NCBI GenBank assembly: GCA_964035545.1
Contig: OZ037767.1
Span: forward strand, 3,843,680-3,907,679
Source of the DNA: Bugula neritina
Lineage: Eukaryota; Bryozoa; Gymnolaemata; Cheilostomatida; Bugulidae
DNA: 64,000 nt
Direction of reading: 5' to 3'
In this document: one piece after another, positions 32,865 to 45,984 of the stretch
How the letters are laid out: each line of letters opens with the position of its first letter
Numbering within the stretch: the stretch's first letter is position 1
Program-made: the position numbers and the translations under genes
Notes under the pieces: generated by a model
Told to the model about the DNA's origin: nothing
Databases searched by the model: none
What the model saw: only the letters and a program-made list of their open reading frames with translations

Positions 32865-35800
32865 ATGGGCCGTTCATCCAAAGACAAACGTGATGTCTAT
32901 TATCGACTAGCAAAAGAGGAAGGGTGGCGGGCTAGAAGTGCTTTTAAACTAATGCAGATTGATGAAGAATTCAAGTTGTTACAAAAAGGTAACAAATTAG
33001 ATAATTTCTGCTTATTCTAGCTATTTTTGAGGTATCAATATTTTACAATTGCATGTTGTTTTAAGTATTTCACTTTCTTGTAGTTGATTGCATTGCGCTT
33101 TTTTCTAACAAAGACCATTCAGTCTAATGTTTACATGCTCTGACTGTTAGGTGTCTCCAAGGTGGTGGATTTGTGTGCTGCCCCTGGCAGCTGGAGCCAA
33201 TATCTGGCGAGAAAGTTGAGGTAAGTTGGAGTTATATCTCTATCACTGATGATTGTTAACAATATTTATTAGTTGAAAAAAAATTCATTCATCTGTTGTA
33301 TAATGCTGTAATTTGTTAAAAATAAACCATGTTGGTGATTGAAGGATAACTATGAATTCAGCTGGAAATCATATTGATATAATTACCATAATAGTTAACA
33401 TGAAATATCTACAAAATAGTCAAATTGTAATAGTAACTACAATCTAAAGGAAGACTCTATCTTATGAATTAGTAAATTTGTAAGTGACTACAAGAATTGA
33501 TCCTCTATACATAAAATTAGTGTACATTTAATAGACCCTTTTCAGTGGTCTCCAATGTCCCCCTAAAATTAAGAGTTGTGTCCTCCCAACATGCAAAAAT
33601 GTTGCCTAAAATATGCTTGAACGCATTTTTGTGGTTTCCGTTGCTGGGCAATGCAGAAATGGCAACTATGATTAAGTCTCAATTATCATTTGTTGTCCTG
33701 TCTGTTATGGCCATGCAATTTATAGCTGAATTGACCTTTCAACTCTGCAGTGGTCCAGTTTCACTGCTAGTTACACGTAATTACTGACATGCCTGCTCAG
33801 CAGCTTAGCTGTGTTATAGCATGTACACATAATTATACTTTGAAGAGTTTGTACTACATTATGTTCAAAGGACCGCCAATGCTTTACATAGTTTCATGTT
33901 ATAGCCAAAACTTTTTTAAAAGAAAAATATTACTAAGAGAAGCAAAGCTCAGTTTAAGCAAAAATTTATTTAACATATTTTATATAGTTGATTGATTTAT
34001 TGCATATCACAGGCATAACAACATGTTGCGAAATTCAGTGTGAATACTGGCTATAATATAAGTAGGCATGAACAAAAATGAAAGAAAAAAAAGTCAAAAC
34101 TCTGTAGGAATATTTAAAATAGAAGCTCATTTAAAGTATTTACAAGAGGCAGACATCTTTTAATTCAATATCATCTTGAAATATTTTGTCTGCCCTACAT
34201 CTTTATTGCATGTTTTACAACAGGTCTAATAGTTTTATTTGAAAGTTCTAATTGATCGATATGTTATACTTGGGGTGAACTTATCCTCGATTATGCATAA
34301 CATTTGGTGACCCAGGATCAGCCAAGCCAGCTGTAAAACTACAGCTAAGTTTCAATAAGACTAGCTGATGTAGATATTTAGAGCATGAGAAGTTGAGAAG
34401 CTATAACATTAAATGGTTTCACTGAAAACCCAAGCAAAAAGTTAATAACTGAATATTTTCAACATTCTTTCACTGCTTCCTTTATCAGAATTTGCTTTAT
34501 ACTTTTCAACCAAAAATTCTTTCAGAAGCGGTTTTCAGATAATTCAGTTTACCTATGTTGCAATTTGATGAGTTGGGAAACTTGGGTTTTCAGGTTCAGT
34601 AGTGGCTGGCTTAGGTTGGCCTTTTACCTATTTCATTATATAACTATGTTTTAACCTACCGCCTACATTAACTAGGACCTTGAGTCTACTGCAGCTGACA
34701 GAGATGACTACTACACATGGGTAGGTGCAGTAATGGAGAAATTGAAAAAAGCCTTTGTTCTAGATTAGAAATGTAGCAAAAGAAGTTATGTTATGTGCAA
34801 CACCAAAATTTATAAAGAAATTCAAAAAACTTAGGCTATCTCAATTTCTTTACTACTGTTCCTATACTACAAGCCACAGGCATAATATTAAGAAATAACA
34901 AAACTGTAACACAAAAACCTGAATGCCAACAGCTAAAAGGCTATCAGGGGTTTATCTAGATATATTTATTTGAGCACAATTGTTGCAAGTGCAATAGATG
35001 CATTTAATCTGCTAGAAAATTAAACGACATGTATTAATCCACATTTCATATTCGTTTGATGATACAAATTTAACCCGTCTATTTAATAATATATCGTTTA
35101 TCTATAGTTTTGTGAGAATGCTTCTTGAAAATGATGGGTATTGAGGTAGGTAGTTTAGCTATTCTCATAACGTAAGTGCATAAGTATATAATTAATTGAA
35201 AATGCTAACAGCTAATCTGCTGTCTCATTCACTAGCAGAGCTCTAAGACTGTGCTAACAGCAGATTCTGACCAAAAAGTTGAAAGGTCAACAGCTATGAA
35301 TTGAACATGACAGCCAGTATAACAAATAATTAATGAGACTTGTATCATAGTTACCACTTCAACTTGCTCAGTAACCAAAACCACAAACATGCTTTGAAGT
35401 TTATTTTTCTCAAGATTTGTCAAGAAAGAAAATTTTTAAAAATTTTCTGGAACTGCTATTATGTATGCTTAGGCCAAAATATTTATCTCAGAAAAGAAAA
35501 AACTCATGCTAGCAATAGTCCTCACACAAACCTTAAATTTCTCCTGATTTTATGACTTTCTATATATCATATAGACTCCCCCATATACCGGGTGGGAGGA
35601 GACAACTTCAAATTATAAAAGCCCCTAGAGGGACATTTGAAAAGGGTCGGGTCTATTAACCCATGAATAGTGTTTACAGGTTTAAAATTTCTTTTCCAAT
35701 TGTTTACAATAACTTCCAGCCGGTCATTTGGCCACCACACTGTGTAACAATAGAGTTGCCCAATTCTTTCATTCCAAAGTAAAATAATCTTCATAATAAC

Positions 35801-38800
35801 AATAACAAAAAACATTTATAAGAATTAGAATACATGTGTTTACAGCTGTGTTTTCATGAAGTTGCATTGAGGTGAAATCATAATATTTAACCAGCTAACC
35901 AGCTTAGATTATTCTCTTTTAGTTACTTTTATTCTATGAGGGCTAGGTTCATTCTAGACCTTCAGTAAGCAAGTCTTGATACACCCTTAAATTCTTATTC
36001 ATGTTAATTGCAATCCTGTAAAGGGGAAAGGGGTATGCTGTATTTATAATATTTTAAACTTATTAATGCCAATTCATGTTGCCATTTTGTAGAGATTCTT
36101 GTTGAACTTTTTACATTCTATTAGAATAATACTTAAGGTTTTACTCCTCTTTCTTAATTACTTTGCAGCTTTATGGTGGTGATTAGACTAATTAATTCTA
36201 ATGCATCAGTGAAAAACTCATTTATAATCTGGGAGGGCAGTTACATCATGGATTTGTTCTAATTTTTTTACCTTTTAGCCTTTTGTTGTCTCTTTTTTCC
36301 AAAACATACAAATGTTGAGAAACATGCTTGCTTTTTGTGTGAAATGAGCATTGCATTTGTGGAAATGTTTCCTTTCCTCCAGCATAAGCTCATTGGCGAT
36401 GTTGACATATTACTATTAGTGTTTGCATTATGTGCAGAGCCGCTGAGTCAGGGAGTGATGTAAAGATAGTGGCAGTGGATCTGCAAGCTATGGCTCCTAT
36501 AGATGGAGTGATGCAGCTACAGGGTGACATAACAAAGGTTAGTCACTTTATTCAGTATTTCTACTGAGTTATATAGTTCCCCCAGTTGCTGTTATCTTTG
36601 TTGTATTTTCCTCAGCCAATCTCTGTACCTGTTACTAAAGTTTCTCATTAACCTAGGCTTTGGCTGGTTGAGTATCTCCAAGAGAATTTAATACATGTAT
36701 GCTTAGATGTAAAGTGTGTAGCCAAAATTTATTTTTATATTATAACCTATCAGTAGTAACTTCTCACCACTTGTTCATTGAATAATTCCTGTATATACAA
36801 TTCTCTGTATGCTGTGTTTAGGAGTCTACAGCCACTGAAATAGTTTCTCATTTCTCCGGAGACCAAGCTGATATTGTAGTGTGTGATGGAGCACCAGATG
36901 GTATGTGCATAGTTTCACATTTGTTTAATATTAGTATCACTGGCTTTACATGGATCGATCTCATATTGATCTCGCCGAGAAAAACGATCGATCGGAGAAT
37001 TGTGCTCAGATCGATGTGGCGTCTTTCCATGGTCTTATTGCCTTGAGATCAATCTTAGTTCGATCTCCACAAACCGACCAGCTCAGATCGATGAAGATCG
37101 ATCTTTGACATTTTTCCATGGATCGATCTTGCTGAGTGTATGTTGTTTTGTCATTCACATGTCTTCATTGAAAAGTTAAAAATATTGCTTTTAGAGCTGC
37201 TGCTTGACATTAAATAGATGTGCTTTTAAAGATTTAAAAATGTAAACTGATAATAGTTTCACATCAGTGAAGGAGTTTGTGTAATGTTAGTATATTGCTT
37301 TCTTATTTACAGATCTGCCTTGAAAAGTTACAAATTTTTCCTCTAAAGCACTGTTTTGACGTCATATGGATGTGCTTTTACAAGTTTTAGAAATGTGAAC
37401 TGTGTTAGAATTTTTGTATCTTTTAAAATTTGGTATGGATACTTGTTTGACTAAATTGCATGCAGGAGTATTTAAGTCACTCAACTAGTTGCCTAGTGAG
37501 GCTATTGGGGTGAAAGATGACTTTTATTTTGAAGTTATACTAATGGTTAATTGCTGACTGTTGTAGTAACTGGACTACACGACATGGATGAGTACATTCA
37601 GGCCCAGTTAGTTCTTGCAGTAAGTTATATCTCTGATCTCCATGCCGTAGGACTGCGAATTCACTTTATTTCTTTCAACATTTGATTTTAACTGAACACT
37701 AACTATAGTTATTGATGACTAGAAATTATTTGTAGTGTATTGTTGTGTTGCTGTGACATACTGGTGAAATCATAACAGGCAGTAAAATTATAACTCTGAA
37801 ATTATAAAGTCTATAATTATTCCCGAAGTTATAACTTGGGCTGTTCTAGTTTTGAAATCACCTTTAAAATATACAATGAGGAGCTGTGAATTTTTATCAT
37901 CATTATCATTATGATTCTGACTAGAAACGGTATTAAACCAAGTGTTATCTTCAACGAACTGTTTCAGATTTGATTATGTTTGCCAGACAACATGTTGTAA
38001 ACTCTTAGAGTGATCTCTTCACATACTTTACTGACAGACTCATTGTATCGGTTTGTGTTAGTGTCTGGTTGAATGATTTACTTTAACTACTAGCCAACTT
38101 GGCAACAGGTTTTCAAGTTTGTTTACTCTCAAATCGTACCCTAGAAAAATGGGAAAAAATAGAAATTGTATAAGTAAGTAGTAACAATATAAATCAAAAG
38201 TCAGAGAAACATCATGAACATCACAGAACCAAACAAATTGACATGATCTATTATAATTCTAATAAAATTTACAATATTGATGCATAGATAAACTTCTTAG
38301 CCATCACAATGCCAAAACCGATAGTCTATTCTCACAAAGAGTGTAAATATTGGAGTCTGTGTGCTCGTATAATGCTAAAGATGCTCCTCTCTGGCTGTTT
38401 TGATCATGACACACTGACTCATGCAGTACAGTGAATTAGCACTAGCCCTGCCAGCTAATAATAGCTTTGGTGAAAGCATTAAAGCCTGAAAGCTTTAATG
38501 ATTGGCTGCCTGCCAATACATCTGGGTGGCATACCAATACACTCATCATGAAATGTTTCCCCTTCTATGATATGTTCTATTCTACAGGCTCTGAATATCA
38601 CTACTCACGTTTTGAGACATGGTGGAAACTTTGTCTGTAAGGTAAGCTGTGTGCATTCTATACTAATCCCACTGTATTGGTATTGTAAACAAGGTACATT
38701 GTTGTTGTCAACACATTTAACTGCTTTAAAGTGTAAATATTTTTATGTTTGCCTCACATATTATGTAACAGGAGCCAAACTAGCTTGTGTAATGGGACAC

Positions 38801-40128
38801 ACAGACTACAGTTGAAACTGAACTAAACTGAACCCGAGAAAAAAAAAACCATAGACCGCTGCGGTCAAAAATAAGACAGTTGTGATATCGGAAACTCGAA
38901 AACTCGCTCACAGTTGAGTATCAACTGTAGTCTGAATGGGGCATTATATTCAACAGAGGGGTTTCTGGCGGTGCGTCTTTATATCACAGGAAGTTGAATC
39001 TTGTTTGTAATGTTTATTCTAAGTTTAGGTGTTTCGTGGTAAGGACATCACGCTGCTCTACTCTCAACTGAAGATATTCTTTAAGGAGGTTGTTGTAAGC
39101 AAACCGAGAAGCAGCAGGAATTCCAGTGTAGGTCAGTAGACAAACCTTTCTTGAAGTTGTCTTTCCAACTTGGTGGTGTGATTGTTTCAGATAATAATCT
39201 ATTTTGTGAGGACAATGTACTATTCTATTGTGTGCATTGACATTTCTTAAATCATTTTACACAAAGAAGTAGCTTGAAATTCTTTGTTAGATTTGTTCAC
39301 TAGGTATTTGAACTGTGTTAATTAGAAATAATTATTAATGTTTCTTGCTTTGTAAACAATTAAAATGGATTTAATTTGAAAAATATATCCTTTTCTAGCA
39401 CTAAACCTCCCTTAAATCTTCTAGCTCCAATTGATTTCTGTCACACTGTGCAATAATTTTAATGTAAAAATTTTATTTTACCGACAACTGGCAAATTGTG
39501 TTCATAACTTTACAGATGATCACTGTAGCCAATAAGAATACAATTTGTTATACTGACTGGTATTGTGCTAGCTGTAACTGAGCTTAACCTATGAAATTTC
39601 TTTTCACATGCTGATTTGCATTCCAACTAAAGTAATCAAATATTTAATCATTGCAGAAGCTTTTGTTGTCTGCCTGGAATATTCTCCCCCTGAAGGATAC
39701 ACTCCCAACATGTCTAACCCACTGCTTGATCATCATTATGGTATGCATCCCCCCCTTTGCTTCCTACATGCTGTAGCATATGCTGTTGTCTTTGAACCTG
39801 TATACTCCTCAATTTCATTTGATTCAACTATATCTCAAGTCTATTAAAACTAGCAAAAGTCAAATAAAAGTGAAATGATGTAAATATTGTCATCAAAGGC
39901 TTTTACCTATGTAGGTATAGCATAGTAATGATTTTGTTCTTATTTTAACTGTACTTGCTTTCATTTGTTTGCTCATTTTATGATTCAAGTTGTACTGCAT
40001 ATTTTGGTTTCATGTCACGTATAGATTTAGACTTCAACCAGCTGGAAGGAATCAACAGAGTGGTAGTACCTTTTATTGCTTGTGGTGATCTCAGTGCCTA
40101 TGATTCAGACAAGACTTATGGCCTTCAG
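32865..40128 (+). CDS. FTSJ1: FTSJ1, tRNA 2'-O-ribose methyltransferase (last exon not found)
   Basis: This enzyme (yeast Trm7) methylates the 2'-OH of anticodon-loop positions 32 and 34 of certain tRNAs, using SAM and partner proteins. Exons: 32865-32988, 33151-33220, 36438-36537, 36822-36900, 37567-37619, 38588-38641, 39029-39131, 39657-39740 and 40025-40128; all phases agree. The protein starts [20 protein letters not shown] as in other FTSJ1 proteins. The SAM motif is [13 protein letters not shown] (residues 46-58). The RrmJ-type catalytic tetrad reads K28, D120 (VVCDGAPD), K160 (FVCK) and E195 (NSSVEAF). The recognised part is 257 residues. Animal FTSJ1 proteins usually continue 50-70 residues with a Tyr/Pro-rich tail that I cannot find. 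One short in-phase option (40429-40467, TVLEESPNMAVK then stop) has a strong acceptor but no family likeness. Confidence 0.93.
33980..34100. repeat. Dispersed repeat, inverted relative to the TRIM spacers
   Basis: This stretch is the reverse complement of about 2165-2290 and 11097-11212, including the shared gttgcgaaattcagtgt and aagtaggcatgaa. It lies inside the FTSJ1-intron element, so it is an older repeat carried within it. Confidence 0.8.
34678..34768 (+). other. Exon-like fragment inside the FTSJ1-intron element
   Basis: After an AG at 34676-34677 a frame reads [18 protein letters not shown], then [11 protein letters not shown] and TAG. The [10 protein letters not shown] peptide is related to the linker region of TRIM gene C (17996-18042) and to a minus-strand frame near 50450-50515. 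It looks like a fragment of a repeated coding element captured by the transposon. Confidence 0.4.
36945..37135. repeat. GATCGATC-rich cluster in an FTSJ1 intron
   Basis: At least eight GATCGAT-type words occur within 190 bases, bounded by catggatcgatct at each end. It may be a small inserted element with internal repeats. Nothing similar is seen elsewhere in the window. Confidence 0.6.
37150..37400. repeat. Diverged direct repeat in an FTSJ1 intron
   Basis: About 37165-37250 recurs at 37318-37400 with differences; the shared core is ttgaaaagttaaaaat followed by gatgtgctttta. Confidence 0.55.
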
Positions 40129-40531
40129 GTATTGAATATCCAATTCAATACTATATGTTAATATGATTACCTGTATCTAGATCTAAACAAGCAATATATC
40201 TAGTTAATTAGCTTTAACTCTTACATTATCGGGTTTTCCCACCTTTTGAGTTTATTTCAGTAAATCAGCCAATTTTGTCACCCTGAGTGAATGTTGCTGT
40301 TAATCACTGTTGAAAGCTTTCTTCAATTTGAAATTTCACCTATCTACACAAATCCTAGCCAGGAATCTATTGATGCTAAAATTAGTTTGATTTAAATAGA
40401 ACCTTTTTTTTCACAGCTCCTTTTTTAGACTGTGTTAGAGGAATCACCTAATATGGCTGTTAAATGAGGTCCCCATCCAAATTCAAGGCGATAAAATCAA
40501 ACTCACTTCAATTGTTCTCCTAGCTCTAGAC

Positions 40532-43135
40532 CAGGGGTGTCCAACCTTTTCAAACCGAGGGCCACAGAAATGAAATATTTCATGGTGAGGGCCACATTGT
40601 AAGCTTCAGCTTGTGCTGGGGGCCATAGCATCAGTATTTTTCAAACTACTTTATTCCAAAACTTAATGAATCATTACACAATTAAGTCTCAATAGTTAGT
40701 GCCAGCTGCATTTTTTGTGTTATTTGTATAAATAAGGCATTTAAAAGGTGGCTTTTCACTTTAATTCATCTGAACAGTGGCCGGTGGGGAGGGGGAGGAG
40801 TCGATACAACTCGGCCCGATCTCCTCTACATTCATATTACATCCTAAAACAGATAGGAGAGGCCGTTTCCTTTAAATATGAAACAAAATACAAATGTTTT
40901 GCCCTTGTTGATTATCCATATCTTGATATTTTGAAATTGTTAAAATCAAACTACACAATGCTAGTGTAGAAGCATACAAAAACTCTTATGAGTTAATATG
41001 TCAAAGTGAAAAAAAGATGATCATTGCTCTTTCGTGTGCCAAATTTATACTTTGCAGCAACCATAAGAAATTCTTTGCATTAGTTAGCTGTTTTTATGAT
41101 CTTATTTTTTTGCAGGGTTCTTTTAAGGTATTTAGGTTTTTTTGGCCAAGTCCCTAGGAGGTCTTTTCTGGAGTAGCACATTTTGGTACTCACCCAGAAG
41201 ATTTAAATTTAAAATGTGTATTCTGTGTAAAAAATGACACAGAAATTGTACACTACTTCACTTTCTTGACCACTGAAGTTGCTTCTAAGAGCATAGGAAA
41301 GCTATGAAAAAGTTGTTCCTTCTTTTACAATTTGATATCAAAATTTCAGTCTCACAACATTTATCAACATTTTCATTTTGTTGTACATATATGCAGTGAG
41401 TTTTTCTGCAATGTTTATGTTTCAAAAGTCTATAATGTTCATTATCCACAAACCTTTGTAGCCCTTCTACCATTTCCCTGGGCTGTTTCTTTTAAATATG
41501 AAACAGAATACAAATGTTTTGCCCTCTTTGATTATCCATATTTCGACATTTTAAAATTGTTAAAATCAAAATATGCAATGCTAGTGTAGAAGCGCACAAA
41601 AAATCTTCTCATGAGTCAATTTGAACTACACACAACAGTGTTTTTACAAAAGTGGATTACAGAATAAAACATGAGTATAAATGACAGATGACACACAGTA
41701 TTATAAAAAAGCATAAAAACGCAACTTTAGCTTACACTACCACCAGCCGAGGCAGCTCACCAGGTCAAGGACGATCTCTTTGCACGATCATGCAATGGAG
41801 ATAAATTATTTATTGATCCGTCTACTATAAAAACGTTCCTGGAGCTGGCGTTGCTCCTTACAGTAGTTTGTCTCAATTAACCCGAATTTCCCGATCCAAT
41901 GTGTTGACGGGAACCAAAAGGGAAGGGAAATGTGGGGGAAGAATATAAGTTGAACTATCTGCCGACAAAAGATGTTCCTCAGTACCTGTGTGGCTTGCAG
42001 AATTTTCTATGAAATTCAAGACAGATTCAATAGTTTCAAATTGGCCAAATCTGATATCAAATTGGTTTTTGATGTTGCAGATTTTCTCATAGAATTTTCA
42101 GGGACTGAAGCAGCATCAATAGCTACAAAAAATATATTTAGAGTAGGGAAATGAGGTTGATCCTTTTTAATATCAGCTAAAAATAGTCGAAGTTTCAACT
42201 TGCAAGATTTAATTTCAGTTTACAGATTTGTAACTACGGCCTCCTTTCCTTGCAGTTTTTTGTTCAAAGCATTCATGTGTCCAAATAAATCAGTCAAAAA
42301 TGCTGTCTTGGTCATGAAATCACCTGATGTGATGTCATCTAGATGGCTCTGAGCAGCTCCACTGTTGATGGTTCTGCCAGATTTTGTTCATTGATTGACC
42401 TTTACTACGCCACCTTACATCATTGTGTGTCAGCAGGTCACCATATTGTGCATTTTAAGTCCAGTAAAAATTCCTTGAGTTGCCTGTGGCACAGTGAGAA
42501 ACTGGACTCGAAGTAGTTAGTCAGCTGCATAATCCTTGTCATAACACTTTTGAATGTTTTGTGGTAGCTTACAGCATAAAACAGCTTGGTGTATGATGCA
42601 GTGAAAAAACAGAATGTTATCTTGTTATCCATTGACAGAACCTGACATTGCAGGAGCTCCATTAGGAGACACAGATATTATTTTATCCACAAGGATCACG
42701 TGCTCTCTCAGAAAACTGGTTATGCTGTCGTAATTGTTTTCTCCAATTGTTTTGCTTTCAAGTGGTAGAACTGTAAGTAGCTCAACAAATCCACATCCAT
42801 CAAGATAGAATCTTACAAAAACTGATAGCTGAGTAATGTCCCTATTGTCTGTTGATTCATCCAAGGCCACGAAAAACCATTGCTTTTCTTTACATCAGCG
42901 ATGAGCTTGTTGAAAAAATACTCACTGATGTTCTGCACTATATTGACAACAGTTTTCCTTGATCAACTCAGGCCTTCTATAAGAGAATCTATATCTCTGT
43001 TCGTAGAAAATAGTGTTTGTGTTGCAGCCTGAATACATTCCTAAAGAATTTCCCCATGAGAGTAGGGAACCATTGACTTAGCCAAAATAGCACTTACTTT
43101 AAGACTGGCTTCTGTAGAGTGCTTTTTTTCTTTAC
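40532..43135 (-). pseudogene. Fossil hAT transposon (ZBED5/GTF2IRD2-type transposase)
   Basis: The left end reads caggggtgtccaacctttt then gggccac, typical of hAT/Charlie termini. The minus strand encodes a broken transposase in pieces. Around 43120-42900: KVSAILAKSMVPYSHGEIL then a stop. At 42870-42625: ALDESTDNRDITQLSVFVRF and later NGAPAMSG. Around 42660-42380: HRQLKEFLLDL and a THNDVRW-like stretch. At 42200-42015: LRLFLADIKKDQPHFP. Several stops and frameshifts break the frame, so it is inactive. A 140-bp direct repeat (40862-41003 and 41482-41625) flanks a fragment at 41020-41110 that resembles the DUF3987-gene piece at 46855-46965, so the copy has been invaded or rearranged. I did not find the right terminus. 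Confidence 0.75.
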
Positions 43136-43649
43136 AATTTAAATTATAAAGTGGAAATACTAATACTGGTCACATCAATATAAAAACAACATATAAAAGC
43201 TTTTAAACTCACTTGTGTACATAAATACAAAGCTATAAAGTTCAAGTTTTGCAGGGATTGCAATAAGGCTTGCAATAACCATTTTAAACATAAAACATTA
43301 CAGTTGCTATAATTGTAAGACTGGCAAATTAAATGCAAATAAAATTAGCAATACTAATTAATTCATGTTATTTATTCACAATGTAATATGTAGAATCAAT
43401 AGTGAATAATGGTCATGCTTATGGTGATTGGGGCCTACTCACTCTTGAGACATGAAATAATAGTAGTAATGAAGAATTTGAGAAAAAAATTCTGGATTAG
43501 AGATGCAGCAAAATATCCTCATTTTCATTTTTAGAATCGGCTTGTTATAGGATTTATCATAACTTACTATTACCAGTTAGTTTTGTTATACATTTTTGTG
43601 CACCTATGTTATTCAGTCTTATTTTTCTTTGTTTTTTTTAAGCTCTGCT

Positions 43650-43971
43650 TGTTGTTGCATGCCCAGCTACCACCAATAAAAACTGTTGATCAAATTCGTC
43701 CATCCAGAGAATCTGACCTTCCTAACATTTTTTTACATGTCTCCCCTTTCATGAACTTTTACTATTAATTCTTAAATGCAGTGTATATGACTAACAATAT
43801 GCAACATAAGTCTCACCTTTTTTCATTATGTCTAATATAATGGAGGCTTTCGAATAAGTCTTTTATTTCATCTAGTATGCTGACACAGGTTTCCTGATTG
43901 GTAGACACTTGCTCATGCAATTTCACCACTGCACTTGTCTCATTTGAACAGTAGAAGACAGTGATAGACAT
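43650..43971 (-). pseudogene. Diverged DUF3987-gene exon copy (alpha)
   Basis: From ATG 43971 a frame of 52 codons (YCSNETSAVVKLHEQVSTNQ, then ILDEIKDL) matches exons at 48915-48710 and 49711-49462. It ends in a stop at 43813. The remaining homology (GGSWA around 43660) is out of frame. No other intact exon of this copy is near, so it is a decayed duplicate. Confidence 0.6.
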
Positions 43972-44760
43972 GGCTCATGGTTGATACAAGTTATTTATTT
44001 TAGTAAATAGTAACAGTGAACTAACTTTTTTATTTATTTAATATCGAAGAAAAATTTTTCATCTGTTTCCTTGTCACAGCGGCATCTAATTTGATGGGTC
44101 ATGCACAAGTTTATGTAACATCTTAGTTACCCAAGTATTGATTTTCTCACATCATTCATGGTGTTCGTTTATGTTGAAAGTTTCTCCAGCTATACTTGCT
44201 TTGCAAGCATATATAGTTCTTTTTTATTGGTCTTCTAATAAAACTACAATAGCTAGTGCAGCTCAATTATCCATACAATATGCCACTAGCACTATCTCTA
44301 CACACCATGCAGACATGACAGCACACTGTCAGGTACAACAGAGTCGTGCTACAAAGTTTCATGTATTCTGTATAGACTGTTAATTATTCTTTGATGGTTA
44401 CACATCTCACCCAGTCCATTTATATACTGTCAGTTTTCCTTCACACCTTTCTCATGATGGGTCTGGCCTTCCTTAAATACTGAATCTAATAATGCTTCAC
44501 TTGAATCATTTGCAAATAGTCCATAAACCATGCAATGCTTACTCAGTTTTGGATGAGAGAATAGTCTCATCATCTCATAGTTTTTTTTATAACAAATCAA
44601 CATGATCACAGTTTTTATTCTCAGTAAAATATCACGTTTATTTAGTAATACTTTTTAATTCAAGTGACCTAGTTTCTATAATGATTTAAAATAGCTTTGG
44701 AAGATGTCATATGCTATGCTGTATACCAAACAGCTTTTTAGTGCATCTTTCTTCTTTGAT

Positions 44761-45984
44761 AGTTTGCAGTTGCAGATAAATGTTCCTGTTGCTGTAATAG
44801 CATCATGAATAGACTTGGCTCTTTTACTAGTCAATTGGTTGTGGTCATATTCCATAGATTCCATGGCTTGAGTATTTGTAAAGCATGGAACACAGGGTAT
44901 AAGAGGATTACAATCACATGATTATTTTTTTTATACAATGTAACGGATTAATATTTCTCGTATTTGTCCATCCTTTGCCTTATGGTGGCGTTGTAGCACC
45001 AGATAATATTTCTAAGTTTGAAGAAAACTGGAGAGAAAATCAAAAAAGCCAACATCAAAAGATATTTGAAAAAAAATCTTCAAATTTGCTTATAGGTTGA
45101 TTAAATAGCCTATTTTTCACTATTTTTAATAACTCAAATCATTCCCAATTTTAAAAAACCATAAACTTCTTAAAATCTGACCCTCAAACTTATATTAAGT
45201 CACCAAAAGTTGTACAAGTTTTTTCCTTGTGGCTGTTGAAATATTAGCAAGTGATTTTGTGAATATTTTTCTCACACCTTTCATTTCTTTTTTGTTGAGT
45301 AAAAGCTCACACTGCATACCCTTACCCAACTCTCTGCTACCTTTTTATAACTTTTTTCAAAGGATAGAACAGTCTGCAGTTGCAGATAAATGTTCCTGTT
45401 GCTGTAATAGCATCATGAATAGACTTGGCTCTTTTACTAGTCAATTGGTTGTGGTCATATTCCATAGATTCCATGGCTTGAGTATTTGTAAAGCATGGAA
45501 CACAGGGTATAAGAGGATTACAATCACATGATTATTTTTTTATACAATGTAACGGATTAATATTTCTCGTGTTTGTCCATCCTTTGTCTTATGGTGGCGT
45601 TGTAGCACCAGATAATATTTCTAAGTTTGAAGAAAACTGAAGAGAAAATCGAAAAAGCCAACATCAAAAAATATTTGAAAAAAAATCTTCAAATTTGCTT
45701 ATAGGTTGATTAAATAGCCTATTTTTCACTATTTTTAATAACTCAAATCATTCCCAATTTTAAAAAACCATAAACTTCTTAAAATCTGACCCTCAAACTT
45801 ATATTAAAAGTCACCAAAAGTTGTACAAGTTTTTTCCTTGTGGCTGTTGAAATATTAGCAAGTGATTTTGTGAATATTTTTCTCACACCTTTCATTTCTT
45901 TTTTGTTGAGTAAAAGCTCACACTGCATACCCTTACCTAACTCTCTGCTACCTTTTTATAACTCTTTTCAAAGGGTAGAATAGT
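44761..45984. repeat. 610-bp tandem duplication
   Basis: 44761-45370 is repeated at 45371-45984 with about 97% identity by eye and three small indels. On the minus strand each unit holds a short frame MESMEYDHNQLTSKRAKSIH, then DAITATGTF. A coding role is unproven, but the exon-like frame is kept in both copies. Confidence 0.9.

Larger units (their letters stand above)
33532..35655. mobile_element. piggyBac-like foldback element with TTAA flanks
   Basis: The element is flanked by TTAA at 33528-33531 and 35656-35659 and bounded by TAGACCC...GGGTCTA. The arms are long: 33532-33790 is an imperfect inverted copy of much of 35230-35655, for example aactatgat...agtctca and gacctttcaact. No transposase frame is visible, so it is non-autonomous. 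It sits in intron 2 of FTSJ1 and explains most of that intron's length. Confidence 0.7.

Noticed and set aside
40532-43135. Claim of a complete hAT element with 8-bp target duplication
   Set aside because: Only the left terminus is visible; no matching right terminus or repeat of ctctagac was found at a plausible place.
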